From Heracleum sosnowskyi (Eukaryota > Streptophyta > Magnoliopsida > Apiales > Apiaceae): a DNA stretch of 64,000 nucleotides. A program made the position numbers and the translations under genes. The stretch spans positions 82,546,685 to 82,610,684 of the forward strand of contig CM061238.1 in NCBI GenBank assembly GCA_030848705.1. The letters run 5' to 3'. This document shows, piece after piece, positions 12,313 through 24,108 of this stretch (position 1 is its first letter; each line of letters opens with the position of its first letter). The notes under the pieces were generated by a model that did no database searches, was not told where the DNA came from, and saw nothing but the letters and a program-made list of their open reading frames with translations.

Positions 12313-12576
12313 ATGGAAAATAAAGTAGGAATCGAGTACAGACCCAAGATTCAGTGTGGTTCTCCACACAAAGAAGAGGTTGAGAAACTGTTTGATCAGT
12401 TAGAGGACATTCTCGATGAGGAAGAAGAGAAAGAGGCTGCTGCCAAGGCCAGTGAAGAAGCTAAATGGCAGGAGCAAGAAGAAGAACTTCAAAGGCTTCT
12501 CAAGAAGGAAGGAAGCACTGAAGAAGAAACTCGTTCAGAAGTTTTAGGATTAGTTAATAAAATCATGGAATCTTAA
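12313..12576 (+). CDS. Small acidic coiled-coil ORF in element A spacer, unknown function
   Basis: This intact 87-codon ORF lies between RNase H and the third ORF. Residues 15-70 are almost entirely Glu/Lys/Ala/Leu (DQLEDILDEEEEKEAAAKAS), giving a strongly acidic predicted helix or coiled coil. An AATAAAA-like sequence lies about 30 bases after the stop. No homologue is recognised and I see no equivalent in the spacer of element C. It could be a captured fragment, a subgenomic product of the element, or an ORF open by chance because of biased composition. Its persistence while gag and pol carry several stops is weak support for it being real. Confidence 0.4.
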   Translation: MENKVGIEYRPKIQCGSPHKEEVEKLFDQLEDILDEEEEKEAAAKASEEAKWQEQEEELQRLLKKEGSTEEETRSEVLGLVNKIMES

Positions 12577-12801
12577 TTTGTAATTTCCTTTTGCTAAGAT
12601 GATTTTATTAATAAAACTGATTCTATTATTTCTCCTGTTTCTTGCTTTATGTGGTTTGTATTTGTGTTAATTATCTGATTACTCTGTTGTGCATGATACC
12701 TAGCTTTCAATTGAATATTTATGAATGGGTTTATTGAGTTAAGTACATTAATGACAACATCCATTAAAATTCATGACAATTACTGTTTTCCTCAAACGTT
12801 A

Positions 12802-13059
12802 CTGTCATCAAGAAAAGTAACTGTCACGGAATTTCATGACAGTTAGTTTCTTGACAGTAGTGAATAACATTCTGTCAAGAGTTTTAAAAGATGCTGTCAG
12901 TAAAGTACTTAACGATGACAGTGAGTTTCTTGCGACAATGTTACTATCAAGACAAACCTACTGTCATCACCCAAATGTCACTGACAGCTTGTTTCAGCGC
13001 ACATGTTACTGTCAAAAGTCATGGACCATTACAATTGATAATTCAACCTCCACGTTGAC
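12802..13059 (+). repeat. Cluster of TGACAG/CTGTCA motifs in element A spacer
   Basis: I count about eleven exact TGACAG or CTGTCA hexamers in about 260 bp, irregularly spaced and in both orientations (for example 12,802, 12,821, 12,837, 12,852, 12,872, 12,894, 12,916, 12,961, 12,982, 13,010). It is not a simple tandem repeat. The same hexamer clusters in both LTRs and in the gag linker. Confidence 0.85.
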
Positions 13060-13278
13060 AGAAAATTAAGGGAGTAACCAACGTGGTGGAGTTACTGGGC
13101 AACTAGCACGATTCCAAATATCCCCTTTTTCAGCATAACGCTTGAACTACCCTTTTATACAACAGTTAATCAGACAATATCAAAACTGACACAGAACAAC
13201 CAAAAAGCAAAACAACTTTCTTCTCTACTTTCTCTCTCTACTTACTAAACCCATTCTTTTTCCTCTCTCATACCAACA

Positions 13279-16200
13279 ATGACACCTAAACAATCAATTT
13301 CTCAGACTAACTTTGCTGGCATCTACTCTCCAAATGATGCTGGTGAAGAATTCAAAGGGCTTGTTTCTTTCTTGAATAAGTCCTATCTTGGGTATGCTAT
13401 TACTTCAACTCTTGTTCTAGACCTAGACAGGATTGAAAACTTTTGGGAGTCGGATGTTGCTCAGGGAGATGGAGACAATACCACCATCAAGTTCAAAATC
13501 AAAGAGCACAGTTACACTCTCACTATTCAAGGCATCAATGCAGCTCTAGGAATTGTGCTTGAACCAGGAAAGACCTACACAGAGCTTGCCAGTGATGAGA
13601 CCTTAAAGAAGTTCTTCTTGAAAATTGGGTATTCAGGACCCATTCTTGAAGAGGGTACAACTAAGTGGTACCCATCTGGTGAAATGGAAAGGAAATATCT
13701 CAGAAAGGAATGGAGCATGGTTCTTGATGCTATGGTGAAAGTGTTCTCAACAAAGATCACTGGTTGGAACGGGATTCCCACTTACATCAAGAAGCTCACG
13801 CACTCTCTTGTCCATGGGTATAAAGTGGATGTTGGAAAGCTACTCATGGCACACCTCAAGACTGCCATATGTAAGAAGGTAAATCTCTATCCTCGCTTTC
13901 TAATGATGTGTATTAATTCTCTCTGTGATTTTGATGAAGATGCCCCTCGTACAGAGGTATGCAGCATTTTGAAACGAAACACACACACAACTCTCACTTC
14001 ATAGAATCTCAATGCACATATTCCACTTTGTTTCACTAAACACATGGTTGATCAAGTGCCTAACCTTGATTTCCCATTGCCCTCTGGGTATGAAACCTTC
14101 ACTCTTGAGGATGAGGCTGGATTAGACACAAATTCAGCTAACCCACATTCTACATCATACATTCAGCCTAGGTTCTCTAGACTTCCCAAAGTACAGAGAC
14201 AAGCCTTGCAAGAATCCAGAAAAAGACCCCTAGAAACTGATGTTGGTGGTAGTAATGAGAGTCAAGAGGGAGTTCATTCACCTAGTGTAGCAAATAAGGA
14301 ACTCACATGGAGTCAAAACCACTGTCAGCCTCCCTGCAGTCTCCCAAAAGACTGTAGAGGATAATAGGGCAGTAAACACCTCCCTAGATGGTTCTTCTCA
14401 ACAAGGGACATCTATTGAAATTGGTCTGTCTCCCAAGGCACCTTGTACAGAGTCTGCACAACCTCATGTTTCCACTCATGAGGAGCCTCCACTTGCAGAA
14501 ACTCACATGGAGTCAGGACACAGTGAGGATTTCACTTCCCAAATTGATGCTTCACAAGTTCCATCTGTGGAGCATCCACTATTCTCTTCTCCACCTTCAC
14601 CTTCTTCCTTCCCTACTCATTCATTTGTTTCTTCTCCACAACCTAGAAAGGGGGACTGTCCCAACCCTTCAGGTTTTGATCATCCATCTCCAATCATGGA
14701 TGATCCCCCATCTAGTGGTCCACAAGAACCCATTTCTCAAAGTGAGATGGAAACCACTCCTTCAAACACTGAGCAAGAACAAGGTACAACTCTTCCAGAA
14801 AGAGAAACAGCCAGTGCCTTGTTCAATCTCCAAGGAGCATCTTACGTTAGGGAAGATGTTGTCACAGCCTCAGTTGCTGCCAAGGACACTGAAAATGTTG
14901 CTATCACAGGTGACCCTGCTATCGAGGACTAAGTCAAAGTTGTTGTCCCAACCAAACCTGTTGTCCAAGCTGCAGTGGAACCTCCTGTCAATCATTTAGG
15001 TGACAGTAACATTTCTGGCAAAGCTATTGTCCCCTCTGCACAGCCCAATTATGATGAAGTTCTCATTGAGGATGCCTCTAATGATGATGTGCCACTCTCT
15101 CAGCTTCTCAAGGTACATTCTAAACCATCTTTTTCAATGCATGTCAGTACTGCTCATATCCATGCATCTAGGTTGAGTGAGGGTGTGCAAAAGAAAAAAG
15201 AGATAAAAGAAAAGAGAGGTGAGCTTAAAAATGAGAGGCAGCCAATTGAGCTGGCAAAAGGATAGGGACTTGAGCATGTCTAGAGTGAAATTGAGGGAGC
15301 CCACACTGTTCAGGCACTAGGCCTTGAGAGTTCTTTAGTGAGGAGTGATGAGATCACTCAGAAAAACCCTGAGAGTGTGAGAACCCCCTCAGCCTCCAAG
15401 CCCCATTCTTTTCCTTCCCCTCCAAGAAGGTTAAGAACTGGTGGCCCCACTACTCAAACTGCTCTCAAGTTGGAAGCCCTAGAGCACAAATGTCTATCCA
15501 TGGAAACTAAGCTTGACAGCCTGTCTGCCATGGTGGCCTCTGGCTTTACTAGTATTCAGGAAGCTATTCAAGCTCTATCTGCACGTATTAATGCTGCCAA
15601 CTTACCTAAGAGGGAGAAAAGTGTAAGATCAGAATTTGTCCCAGAGCAAGGTGTTGGAGCACAAGAAGTACCTGATACTGAAACTCAGGGGGAGCCTGCA
15701 TCTAAGGGGGAGTCTGGAAGTAATGGGGAGTCAGGAAGAAATTATGAACACCAAGGAAGTGGAGCTGGAAATCTATTTGAATATGAGATTGATGGGGAGA
15801 CAGTATTGATGATTCTGACTTTGCTAACCTACTGGAGTACTCTGATGAAGAAATAGCTGACTATGAGGATGATTTTCCTAAAGAAGAAGTGCAAGTAATG
15901 CCAAGTCAAGAGAGATCCACCAAAGCTGAACATGATCAATCTGTTGAACAAATGGAAGCTGAACTGTTGGATGCATGCAAGGACATGAACAAGAGAAGAA
16001 ATAAAGGACCAAACTTTCAACCTTGTGTGCTGGAGAACCCTTTCAGGATCAAACATGGATAGGAAGAAATCTACTTGGATAGTTTCCACAAGCTCAGAAC
16101 TATTGTGCTGAAAGAATTGAACTTCTCAGTGGTTGGATCAATTAATCATCTAGAGATGATGTGTTCCTTTGAACTTGAGGATATTATTAAAAAGAGAAAG

Positions 16201-16509
16201 GGGGAAGACTCAAAGCTGGACAGGGCAAGAAGAACAACTCTAAATGCATTCCCTGGCAGGAGATTCAAGCTGGATAAAGTCATCTTAAAATTTAGAGTCT
16301 ATATCTTTGGACAAGAAAATTGGATGGATCTCCAGGATGCTCAACAGAGTAACTCCAGAATAGTTCAACAATACATTGATGAAATTGAGGATGATGCTCT
16401 ATCTCCCATGGAAGTATCTCTGGTGGAAAGTCTCAGAAGTCATGTAGCAGAAGCTCTCAAAGGAGAGGAAGAAAGAAGGAAGAAAAGAAAGATTGAAGCT
16501 CGAAACTAG
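13279..16509 (+). pseudogene. Element A third ORF (env-like/additional ORF), degraded
   Basis: This starts at ATG 13,279 and runs to TAG at 16,507. The N-terminal ~230 residues are the best preserved, with IGYSG, YLRKEWSMVLDAMVKVFS and GWNGIPTYIKK. These align in order with IGYSG, LLRKEWSFFFDCITRAFG and NWDAIPTDSLQ in element C's third ORF, and resemble the 'putative plant transposon protein' (Transposase_32-like) domain. A low-complexity Pro/Ser/Thr region follows, then a predicted coiled coil (LEALEHKCLSMETKLDSLSA, about 15,466) and a basic C-terminus. I count at least five in-frame stops (for example 14,002-14,004, 14,930-14,932 and 15,263-15,265) and two frameshifts (about 14,370-14,500 and 15,800). 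No transmembrane segment is visible, so 'envelope' is a positional label only. Confidence 0.75.
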
Positions 16510-16620
16510 GTAAATGTTTCTATTTACTCATTCATTATGGAGCACCTATGTATTCATTCTGATCTTTGTTAGTTAAGTTGTCATCATGTATAGTTTGAAA
16601 ATTTGTAGTTATTATCCATA

Positions 16621-16638
16621 AAAACAAATTGGGGGAGA
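16621..16638 (+). other. Element A polypurine tract
   Basis: AAAACAAATTGGGGGAGA directly precedes the 3' LTR. It is the expected plus-strand priming site. Confidence 0.85.
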
Positions 16639-16639
16639 T

Positions 16640-17646
16640 TGTTAGGATTTATGGGTGATAGCTTAGAAGACAACTTAACTTTATGTTTTGTAATACTTAA
16701 TTCTATTAAGTAGAACATACTGTCACAACCAGAGTATGTTCTTGTAGCCATTACATTTGCTGTTTATAAACTTGTTCAAGCCTCAAGAAGCATATCAGGA
16801 TAATGGCAAGAATAAATGTTACTGTCATCTCACTGACAGTAAGGTTACAAGAAGACAGCATGTTGCAAGTCATGACAGCATATTCACTCTGACAGCAACA
16901 TTGGCGGGAGCCTTGAGACAACAACTCTCTATTCTCCTGACAGCAAGTTTAGAACTCCTGACAGCATCTATTGTGGGGATTTCTTACTGTCACCAAAAGC
17001 ACATTCTTGTGACAGCAAACTTGGAAATGCAGGATACTGTCTCAAAGGGATAAACTTTGAATTGGGGATCTACCCAATCAAACATGTGACAATTTGGATG
17101 TTCAAGAAACAGGCGTGCTGCAGTATCCCAACACTGCATCAGGTCTGCAAAGACTACGACAGAAGCTTGAGAGATCACATGACAAAGCTCACAAATTCAA
17201 GAGTATGACAAATCAACATCTACTGGAATCGTGTTAGCTAAATATAGAATGTATCTAGATTGCTTTTTCCTGTAATGATAAACTTGTTTGTATAGCAATT
17301 TAGGTAAGACACACGGGTAGGCAAATTGTAAGGAGCTGCCACATGAAAATGACAGCAGCTTCACAAACCCGTGTTGACAGAGACATGATTAGTTTACTTA
17401 GACTACCTCTCTCATTCTATACTGTGCATCACTTGAGGAATCGAAACTTAAGAAAAACATACTTTTCTCTCAAGGTTGTAGCAACACTTTCGCAAGATAA
17501 ATAAAACATTTATTTTGTGAGAAAACTACTTGTGATTGCATTTCTTCTACTGATAGGATTTAATCTTAGTTTTAGTTGTTGAAGCATAGATTGAATTTTA
17601 TCAGTATTGCATTCAACCCCCCTTCTGCAATACTCAAGGACCAACA
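16640..17646 (+). repeat. Element A 3' LTR
   Basis: This 1,007-bp copy of the LTR at 1,260-2,297 ends CCAACA and is followed by TSD GGTAT (17,647-17,651). Differences from the 5' copy are mostly transitions, about 2-2.5% by eye, so A is older than C and D. Confidence 0.93.
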
Positions 17647-18369
17647 GGTATATTATGAATCGTATGAGAAATATGAATGATCTAGATGGGATTTAACCCT
17701 CTTAATTTTAGGAGCGATATTATTGGCCTCTTGTTTGAGTGAGACTATGAAATGCACGGTCGTGCTCAAATGTTGATTTAATTTATTAGTCTACTCATCG
17801 ATCAAGAAAATTAAGATTAAATTATGAAGAGGATGACACACTATAAGTCTCGAGTTTAATCTATAATATTAAGGTTAAAGGGATTATATTACATGGAACA
17901 TTATTCACGAAAGGCTTAATCGAATCACCAATTTAATTATTATTACTTGGGTATCAATGATGTATTACTAGATGCCGCTCATTGTTTACAATTTTAATTA
18001 GTTATTAAAATTGTTGTCAACGTAATAATAACCTACAGGGTCACACACAAACAACGCTTAAAGGAGAAATAATTTAAATTATGAATTTAAATTAAATAAG
18101 TAATTCATTCTATTTATAATATTAATTAAGTATGACTTAATTATTTAATTAAATAGAAAAGGGAATTACTTAAACTAATTCCGAAATAAGTTATTAATTA
18201 ATTAAGTGAAACTTAATTAAATAATACATTGACATTTCGGATTAGTATTAATTATAATTGGATTATAATTAATAAAACTTATTCTTCCCTATATAAACTC
18301 TCTTAGAGGCTGATTTTATGGTGGAAAAACATTTTTATAAGAAAAACCCTATCCGTTTATGAGAGCATG

Positions 18370-18459
<90 letters not shown>

Positions 18460-18727
18460 GTTTTCGGGTGCTAGTATGCATCAATCCTTCAAGAAAAGCG
18501 TTCGTGTGGATAACGTAGAGCGTAGATCGCGAGAGCGGGATACGTGGTGATTGAATAAGTTTTGAATCTCCATTAATCCTCCATTAATGAACTGTTAAAA
18601 CTTCTTCAGGTATTTGTTCTTAATCTCTGAATTAAATCTTTTGTTTTCGCATGGATCCTGCGGTGGGGTTTCGAATTTTGGTTTATTTTCACATTTTTCG
18701 TTGCGTTTGTGTGCTCGAAACCCTTCA
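17647..18727 (+). mobile_element. Element B: 5' LTR, second part
   Basis: B's 5' LTR continues here after element A and ends ...CGAAACCCTTCA, the same end as the 3' LTR at 25,487. It contains the expanded GA microsatellite at 18,373-18,455, which is short in the 3' copy. Confidence 0.9.
18373..18455 (+). repeat. (GA)n microsatellite, about 82 bp, in B's 5' LTR
   Basis: It is uninterrupted GA. At the same place in the 3' LTR (about 25,185-25,200) there are only about seven units, so the array expanded after B inserted. Confidence 0.95.
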
Positions 18728-20554
18728 ATGGTATTATAGGTACCTGCGAAAACGTTTTAGTTCGGTTTTATGTTTAAAGTTTTGATGTATATACAAGCAT
18801 GTTTGCGATTGTCATGATTGATGTGTTGTTTTCATGGTTACATGAATATTGTATTGATGTATATGCATAAATTGTACATTAATGATGATTGGGATGATCA
18901 TATGATGATCATATAATCTGTATATATACTGATATATACATAATATATGTTTGTTCTTGTTATGAGAATCGTATTCGATACGATTTCTGAATACGTTGCG
19001 CAGATTTGGTGAAATTTGCATACTATGTCCGATTTTCGCCTAAAATACCTTTTCGGAAAGGGCAACGACCGTCTGTAAGGCATTTGGCGTCGTTTACTGT
19101 CTGTAAACAACGATTTATTGTTTTCAGAATTCTGATTTTGATTTTCTGATTTACACTTTATTTGATTTTTGTGATTGGATCATGAGAAATATGATATGGT
19201 ATGATATGTTAATGCAATATGAGATGTTCTTAATTGTTATATGAGCATGGTGATTGGTTATGGCTTAAAGACCCATAGGATAGTGGTTTTGTTTTTATAG
19301 TTTGGTTTCTAAATACGACATGCATGTCGTTATTCCTTGTAATGTTTAAATCTCGAATGTAACTCGAGTTCTACTTGTAAGTTCAGTAGGATATGTTGTT
19401 TTATTTATGTAATGTATATGAAGACATCCAAGATGGAGAACCAAGAAAGCATTACAAGGAGTCAAGCAAGGAGACATGTTAAAGCTTGAAGACTTGTAAC
19501 ATTGTATTGTATTTTGATACCACCATAGATTGACCTTGATTTTTTCATTAGCTTAGAAAGTTCACTTAGGTTGGGCCATAACCAAACACGTTTATTTACG
19601 CACTTTACATATATTATGATTGCATGTGATGATATGTATACGTAGATAATGATTCATGTTTTAATTAGATTAATCATTTATGTATATATAAGATACAACA
19701 CCCATGCAATGCCTGCTTAAACAAGATAAAATCTGTAACGATTCATTATTTTAAAATTGATCAAAATGAACATGAGATTCATGTGTTTATGAAACATAGA
19801 ATTAAGTATGAATTTTCAATTTTCTGATATGGGGCGATTTTGACAAAAATACAAGCAACGCTTGTAAGAAAGTTGGGCTTTAAACGAGACCGCTTGTGAC
19901 TTTTCCGACGGCCTGGAAATCAAACCATTGACGAATTTTGATTTAAAATACCTAATTCAAGGAAAAATTAGGAATCTCTTGATGATGTCATAATGATCAT
20001 TTTAAATAAGATTAACAAATCCCTAAATTAATATTAAGTTAATCAGATGCCTTCCAATGAAAAACACTCATCAAGACCTAGATCGATAAGGAGTGGGCTC
20101 GCCAAAGCGAGGTACTCCCATATATCGTGGTAAGACACAATGGAGTAAATGTGATACTCAATTGTTGGATAATTGGGTCTAACTTAACTAAATCATCACA
20201 ATAAGATTGTGGATTTAGAGGCATAGGGTTTGGTGAGATTTATTGGATAAATGTGTACAAATGTTGTTCCACCAAACTATCTAAGAGTTATATATGATAT
20301 AATTGACAAATCTTGTCTACCTAAATAATCATGTTTTAGGAGAAAAGCCAAAGCTGACCTAATGCATGACGAAATATGGATCTTGGCTCACTAGAAAGAT
20401 TTAAGAGAAATACTTTCTGAATTAATAGTTAGGGCTATTTATTTGAAAAAAATAGTGGGAGGTATATAATGATATACCATAATCACTTAAACATAATAAT
20501 TAATAAATATACAACCTATATTAATATTGTGCACTTTAATATTGTAGCTATCAA
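18728..20554 (+). other. Element B: primer-binding site and untranslated leader
   Basis: TGGTATTATAG (18,729-18,739) matches 9 of 11 bases of the canonical TGGTATCAGAG and lies one base inside the LTR, so it is a decayed PBS. The next 1.8 kb has no protein similarity that I can see. Confidence 0.6.
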
Positions 20555-23500
20555 ATGACAAATAACACAAACAACTTCTCTATGCCATCAGTCCTTGAGA
20601 AGGACAAGCTGACAGGAACAAATTTCCTCGACTGACATAGGAGCTTGAGGATCGTCCTCAGGCACCACGATGTTAGTCAAATTCTTCCCTTACTTTTTAG
20701 CTGAGAATGTAACATGTGCCGAACATAAAGCTTGTTGGAAGCAAATTGATGATTCGACTGCTGATGTTTCATGTCTCATGCTTGCAACTATGAGTGTTGA
20801 GCTTAAGAAACAATATGAGCATATGGATGCTTATGAAATAATTGAGCACCTTCAAAAGATGTTTGAGGAAAAGGCTCGTCAAAAGGGATTTGACAATAAC
20901 AAGGCACTATACACCTACAAGTAGGGAAATCGAGATTCGGTTGGACCACATGTTCTAAAGATGATAGGGTATAATGAGTACCTTGATTTTTTGGGTTTCA
21001 AGATTGGTCTAGAGACTCGGATTGATTTGATCATGCAATCTTTGAACAATAACTATTCTCAATTAGTTATGAACAACGAAATAAATGATATAGACATTAC
21101 ACCTACTAAGTTGTGAAGCACGTTGAGAACTGCGGTAATCAACATGATAAATGCATGGACTACTCCCATAATGATGGTGAATGTAGGAATATGAATGGGA
21201 AAGAAAATGGAAAGGAAAGAAGAAGATTTGATCTAATTCTATAGCCAAATCAAAGTCCAATCTCAAAGAAGCTTTGTTGCCTAAAGGAGGTGTTGCTAAA
21301 GAAGACGATTGTCGCTTCTGTGGAAAACCGAAAGACTGGAAGTTAAACTGTCATGCTTATTTGGAAGATCTAAGAAGAAGACCGGTGTGGCTCAAGCTTC
21401 AGGTTTCGGGTTAGAATTGGAGCAAAAGTTGTTGCTCTAGTTGACGTAACTCGTTACTTAATTTTGCCTATTAGGCTAAGTTTAGAACTTGATAATTGTA
21501 ACTACGTGCCTCTAAGATCAGAGACATTATATTGGTTTCTTGTATGGACAAGAAAGATTTTTCATTTTAATTGGATATATAACAATTGTTGTTTATTACA
21601 TTTCAATGAAAAGGTTAATAATGTTACACAATTAGTTAACATTTTATATGTTCTAAAATGACTCAAATCAAAACATTATCATTGGCACTGTCATTTAGGC
21701 CATATCAATAAGAAACACATTTCTAATTTACATAATGATGGATGATTGGATAAGTTTGATTATGAATCATACGAAGAATGCGAATCTCCGTTTATTTGGT
21801 AAAATGACAAAAGTCCCTTTTACCAGAAATGGTGAAAGGGTCATTGAACGATTAGGACTTATACATGATGATGTATGTGGTCATATACGTACAATGGTAG
21901 AAGGTAGGTTTTATTACTTCATAGCGATTACTGATGATTTCAGTAGATACGAAAATGGATATCTTTTGATGAACAGATCCGAATTGTTTGAAAAGTTCAA
22001 AGAATATTAAGCTGAAGTAAAAAGGTTCAAAGAAAGGAGTTTCTAAGAGCTGAAATCATATTATGTTGGACATAGTGCGATGGATGATGAGTCAAGTGGA
22101 TCTTCCAATAAGTTTCTGGGGTTATACCCTAGAGACGGCTGCATATGCACTTAACCGTGTTCCTACTGAATTGGTTCAAAAGACCCCATATGAGATATGG
22201 ACTGAGAAAAGTCATAGCATGTCATTTATAAAAATTAGGGGATGCAAAGAATTTGTGAAACGTTTAACCTCTGACAAGCTAGGACCAAAATCAGATAAAT
22301 GTAATTTTGTGGGATACCAAATTAAAACAAAAGGGGTATTACTTCTTCAATCCTCCAGTGAACAAAGTGTTTGTTGCTCGGACTGTTGTATTTCTTGAGA
22401 GAGAATTGCTTTCTAAAATAAATAGTGGGAGGACAATAGATCTCGATGAGGATCGAGAACCACGAGATAACATTGAACCGAAGTTGGAACAGGAGCAGAA
22501 TGTACAAGAAAATGTTAATGACAACACTGCTCAAGAAACACAAGTTGTTCGTAGGTCTAGTAGGATTCACCATGTGTCCGATAGATATTATGAATTTCTC
22601 TTGACTCAGGATGGTGATGTAATGCTTGTGAATAATGATAATGAGCCTCTTACCTACCAAGACGCTATGAACATTCCAAGATCTAAAAGTTGGCAGGAGG
22701 CCATGAAATCTTAGATGGATTCCATGTATGAAAAACCAAGTATGGACTTTGGTTGATCCACCTAAGGCGTAAAACCTGTAAGGTGCAAATGTGTTTTCAA
22801 GAAGAAAATTGACATGGACAGTAATGTACAGACCTATAAGGCACGACTGGTGGCGAAAGGTTTCAAGTAAATTCATGGTATTGACTATGATGAAACTTTC
22901 TCACCAGTGGAAATGGTCAAGTCCATCAGGATTTTACTTGCTTACTATGACTACGAAATCTGGCAAATGGATGTCAAGACTACTTTCTTAAATGGGAGTG
23001 TTGAAGAGGATGTGTACATGACACAACCTGAAGGTTTTGTAGATCCAAGTTTTGCTAGAATGGTTTATAAGTTACGTCGATCCATTTATGGATAAAAGTA
23101 AGCCTCGAGGAGATGGAATATACGTTTTGAGGAAACGGTCAAATAGTTTGGCTCTGTTCAAAATGAAGATGAACCGTGTGTTTACAAGAAGGTTAGTGGG
23201 AACCATGTGGCATTCTTAGTATCATATGTAGATGATATATTACAAATAAGGAATGACATTCTTTCTCAACAGACTGTTAAGACTTGGTAGAGAAATAGTT
23301 TCTTGATGAAAGACTTAGGAGATGTGTCCTATATCTTAGGGATCGGGATCTATAGAGATAGATCACGAAGATTTTTTGGCTTAAGTCAGAGTACATACAT
23401 TGACACTGTATTGCACCAATTAGGGATGCCAAGAGGCTAAAAGGGAAATGTTTCCATGTCTCATGAGATGGTGATCTCAAAATAAATGGTCTGAAATCAT

Positions 23501-24094
23501 TGGATGATATATATGGACCACATTAGTATGGTTCTATATGCTTCGGAAATTGGTTCCATAATGTATGTGATAATATGTACTCGTCTTGATGTCTCATATG
23601 TTTTAAGCATGACGAGCAGGTACCAGTCTAATCAAAGTGATGGTCACTGGATTGGAATCAAGAATATTCTTAAGTGCCTGAAGAGGACTAAAGACTCATT
23701 CTTGGTATATGGAGGAGATGGGAAGTTGGATGTTAAATGTTACACGGATGCTAGTTTCTAGACAGACATGAAGATTTTGTGTCTTAGTCTGGATTTGTGT
23801 TTTGTCTAAATAGATGTGTTGTAAGCTAGAATAGTTCACAACAAGAACCGGAAATGATTCTACAATCGAGGCTTAGTATATTGATACTAGAGAAGTAGCC
23901 AAATAGGATGTTTTGGGAATTTACTAAGGCAGTATCACCTTATTAATGAGATTAATCATCAAGGAGATATACTTATATGTAAAGTGCATACAATTGATAA
24001 TATTACAGAACCACTGACCAAGGCTTTGTCGCAGCAGAAGCATGTAAGTCACACTAGTTTCAAATGTATTGAATACATGGGATATTGGCTCTAG
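20555..24094 (+). pseudogene. pol: Element B gag-pol, heavily degraded Ty1/copia
   Basis: Gag begins at ATG 20,555 and is recognisable from ATMSVELKKQYEHMDAYEII (about 20,787). A zinc-knuckle remnant, CRFCGKPKDWKLNC (about 21,311), has Trp where His is expected. A GAG-pre-integrase remnant (HCHLGHINKKHI) follows at about 21,683, then integrase fragments. RT shows MDVKTTFLNGSVEEDVYMTQ (about 22,968), a YVDDI box (about 23,226) and an RNase H remnant CYTDASF (about 23,739). The tail ends near a TAG at 24,092. Stops and frameshifts occur throughout, so no product is expected. It differs in sequence from A, C and D and is a separate Copia family. Confidence 0.85.
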
Positions 24095-24108
24095 TGCAAG
24101 TGGGAGAT

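Larger units (their letters stand above)
1260..17646 (+). mobile_element. Element A: complete but inactive Sirevirus-like Ty1/copia retrotransposon
   Basis: This is a 16.4-kb insertion with two LTRs (1,260-2,297 and 16,640-17,646) starting TGTTAGG and ending CCAACA, flanked by a perfect TSD GGTAT (1,255-1,259 and 17,647-17,651). The undisrupted target sequence is seen at about 24,446-24,470 in the 3' LTR of element B, which confirms insertion into B's 5' LTR. The order is PBS, gag with two zinc knuckles, protease, integrase, reverse transcriptase, RNase H, spacer with an 87-codon ORF, long third ORF, polypurine tract. Two solo LTRs account for about 3.7 kb. The RT/RNase H sequence and the extra 3' ORF fit the SIRE (Sirevirus) lineage. 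Confidence 0.93.

Noticed and set aside
12760..13070. CRISPR-like array suggested by many short repeats
   Set aside because: The repeat unit is only six bases, occurs in both orientations and has irregular spacing; the context is a plant retrotransposon.
14388..14999. 203-codon Leu/Pro-rich plus ORF in element A
   Set aside because: It overlaps the third ORF in another frame, and its composition is what a frame-shifted Pro/Ser/Thr-rich region would give.
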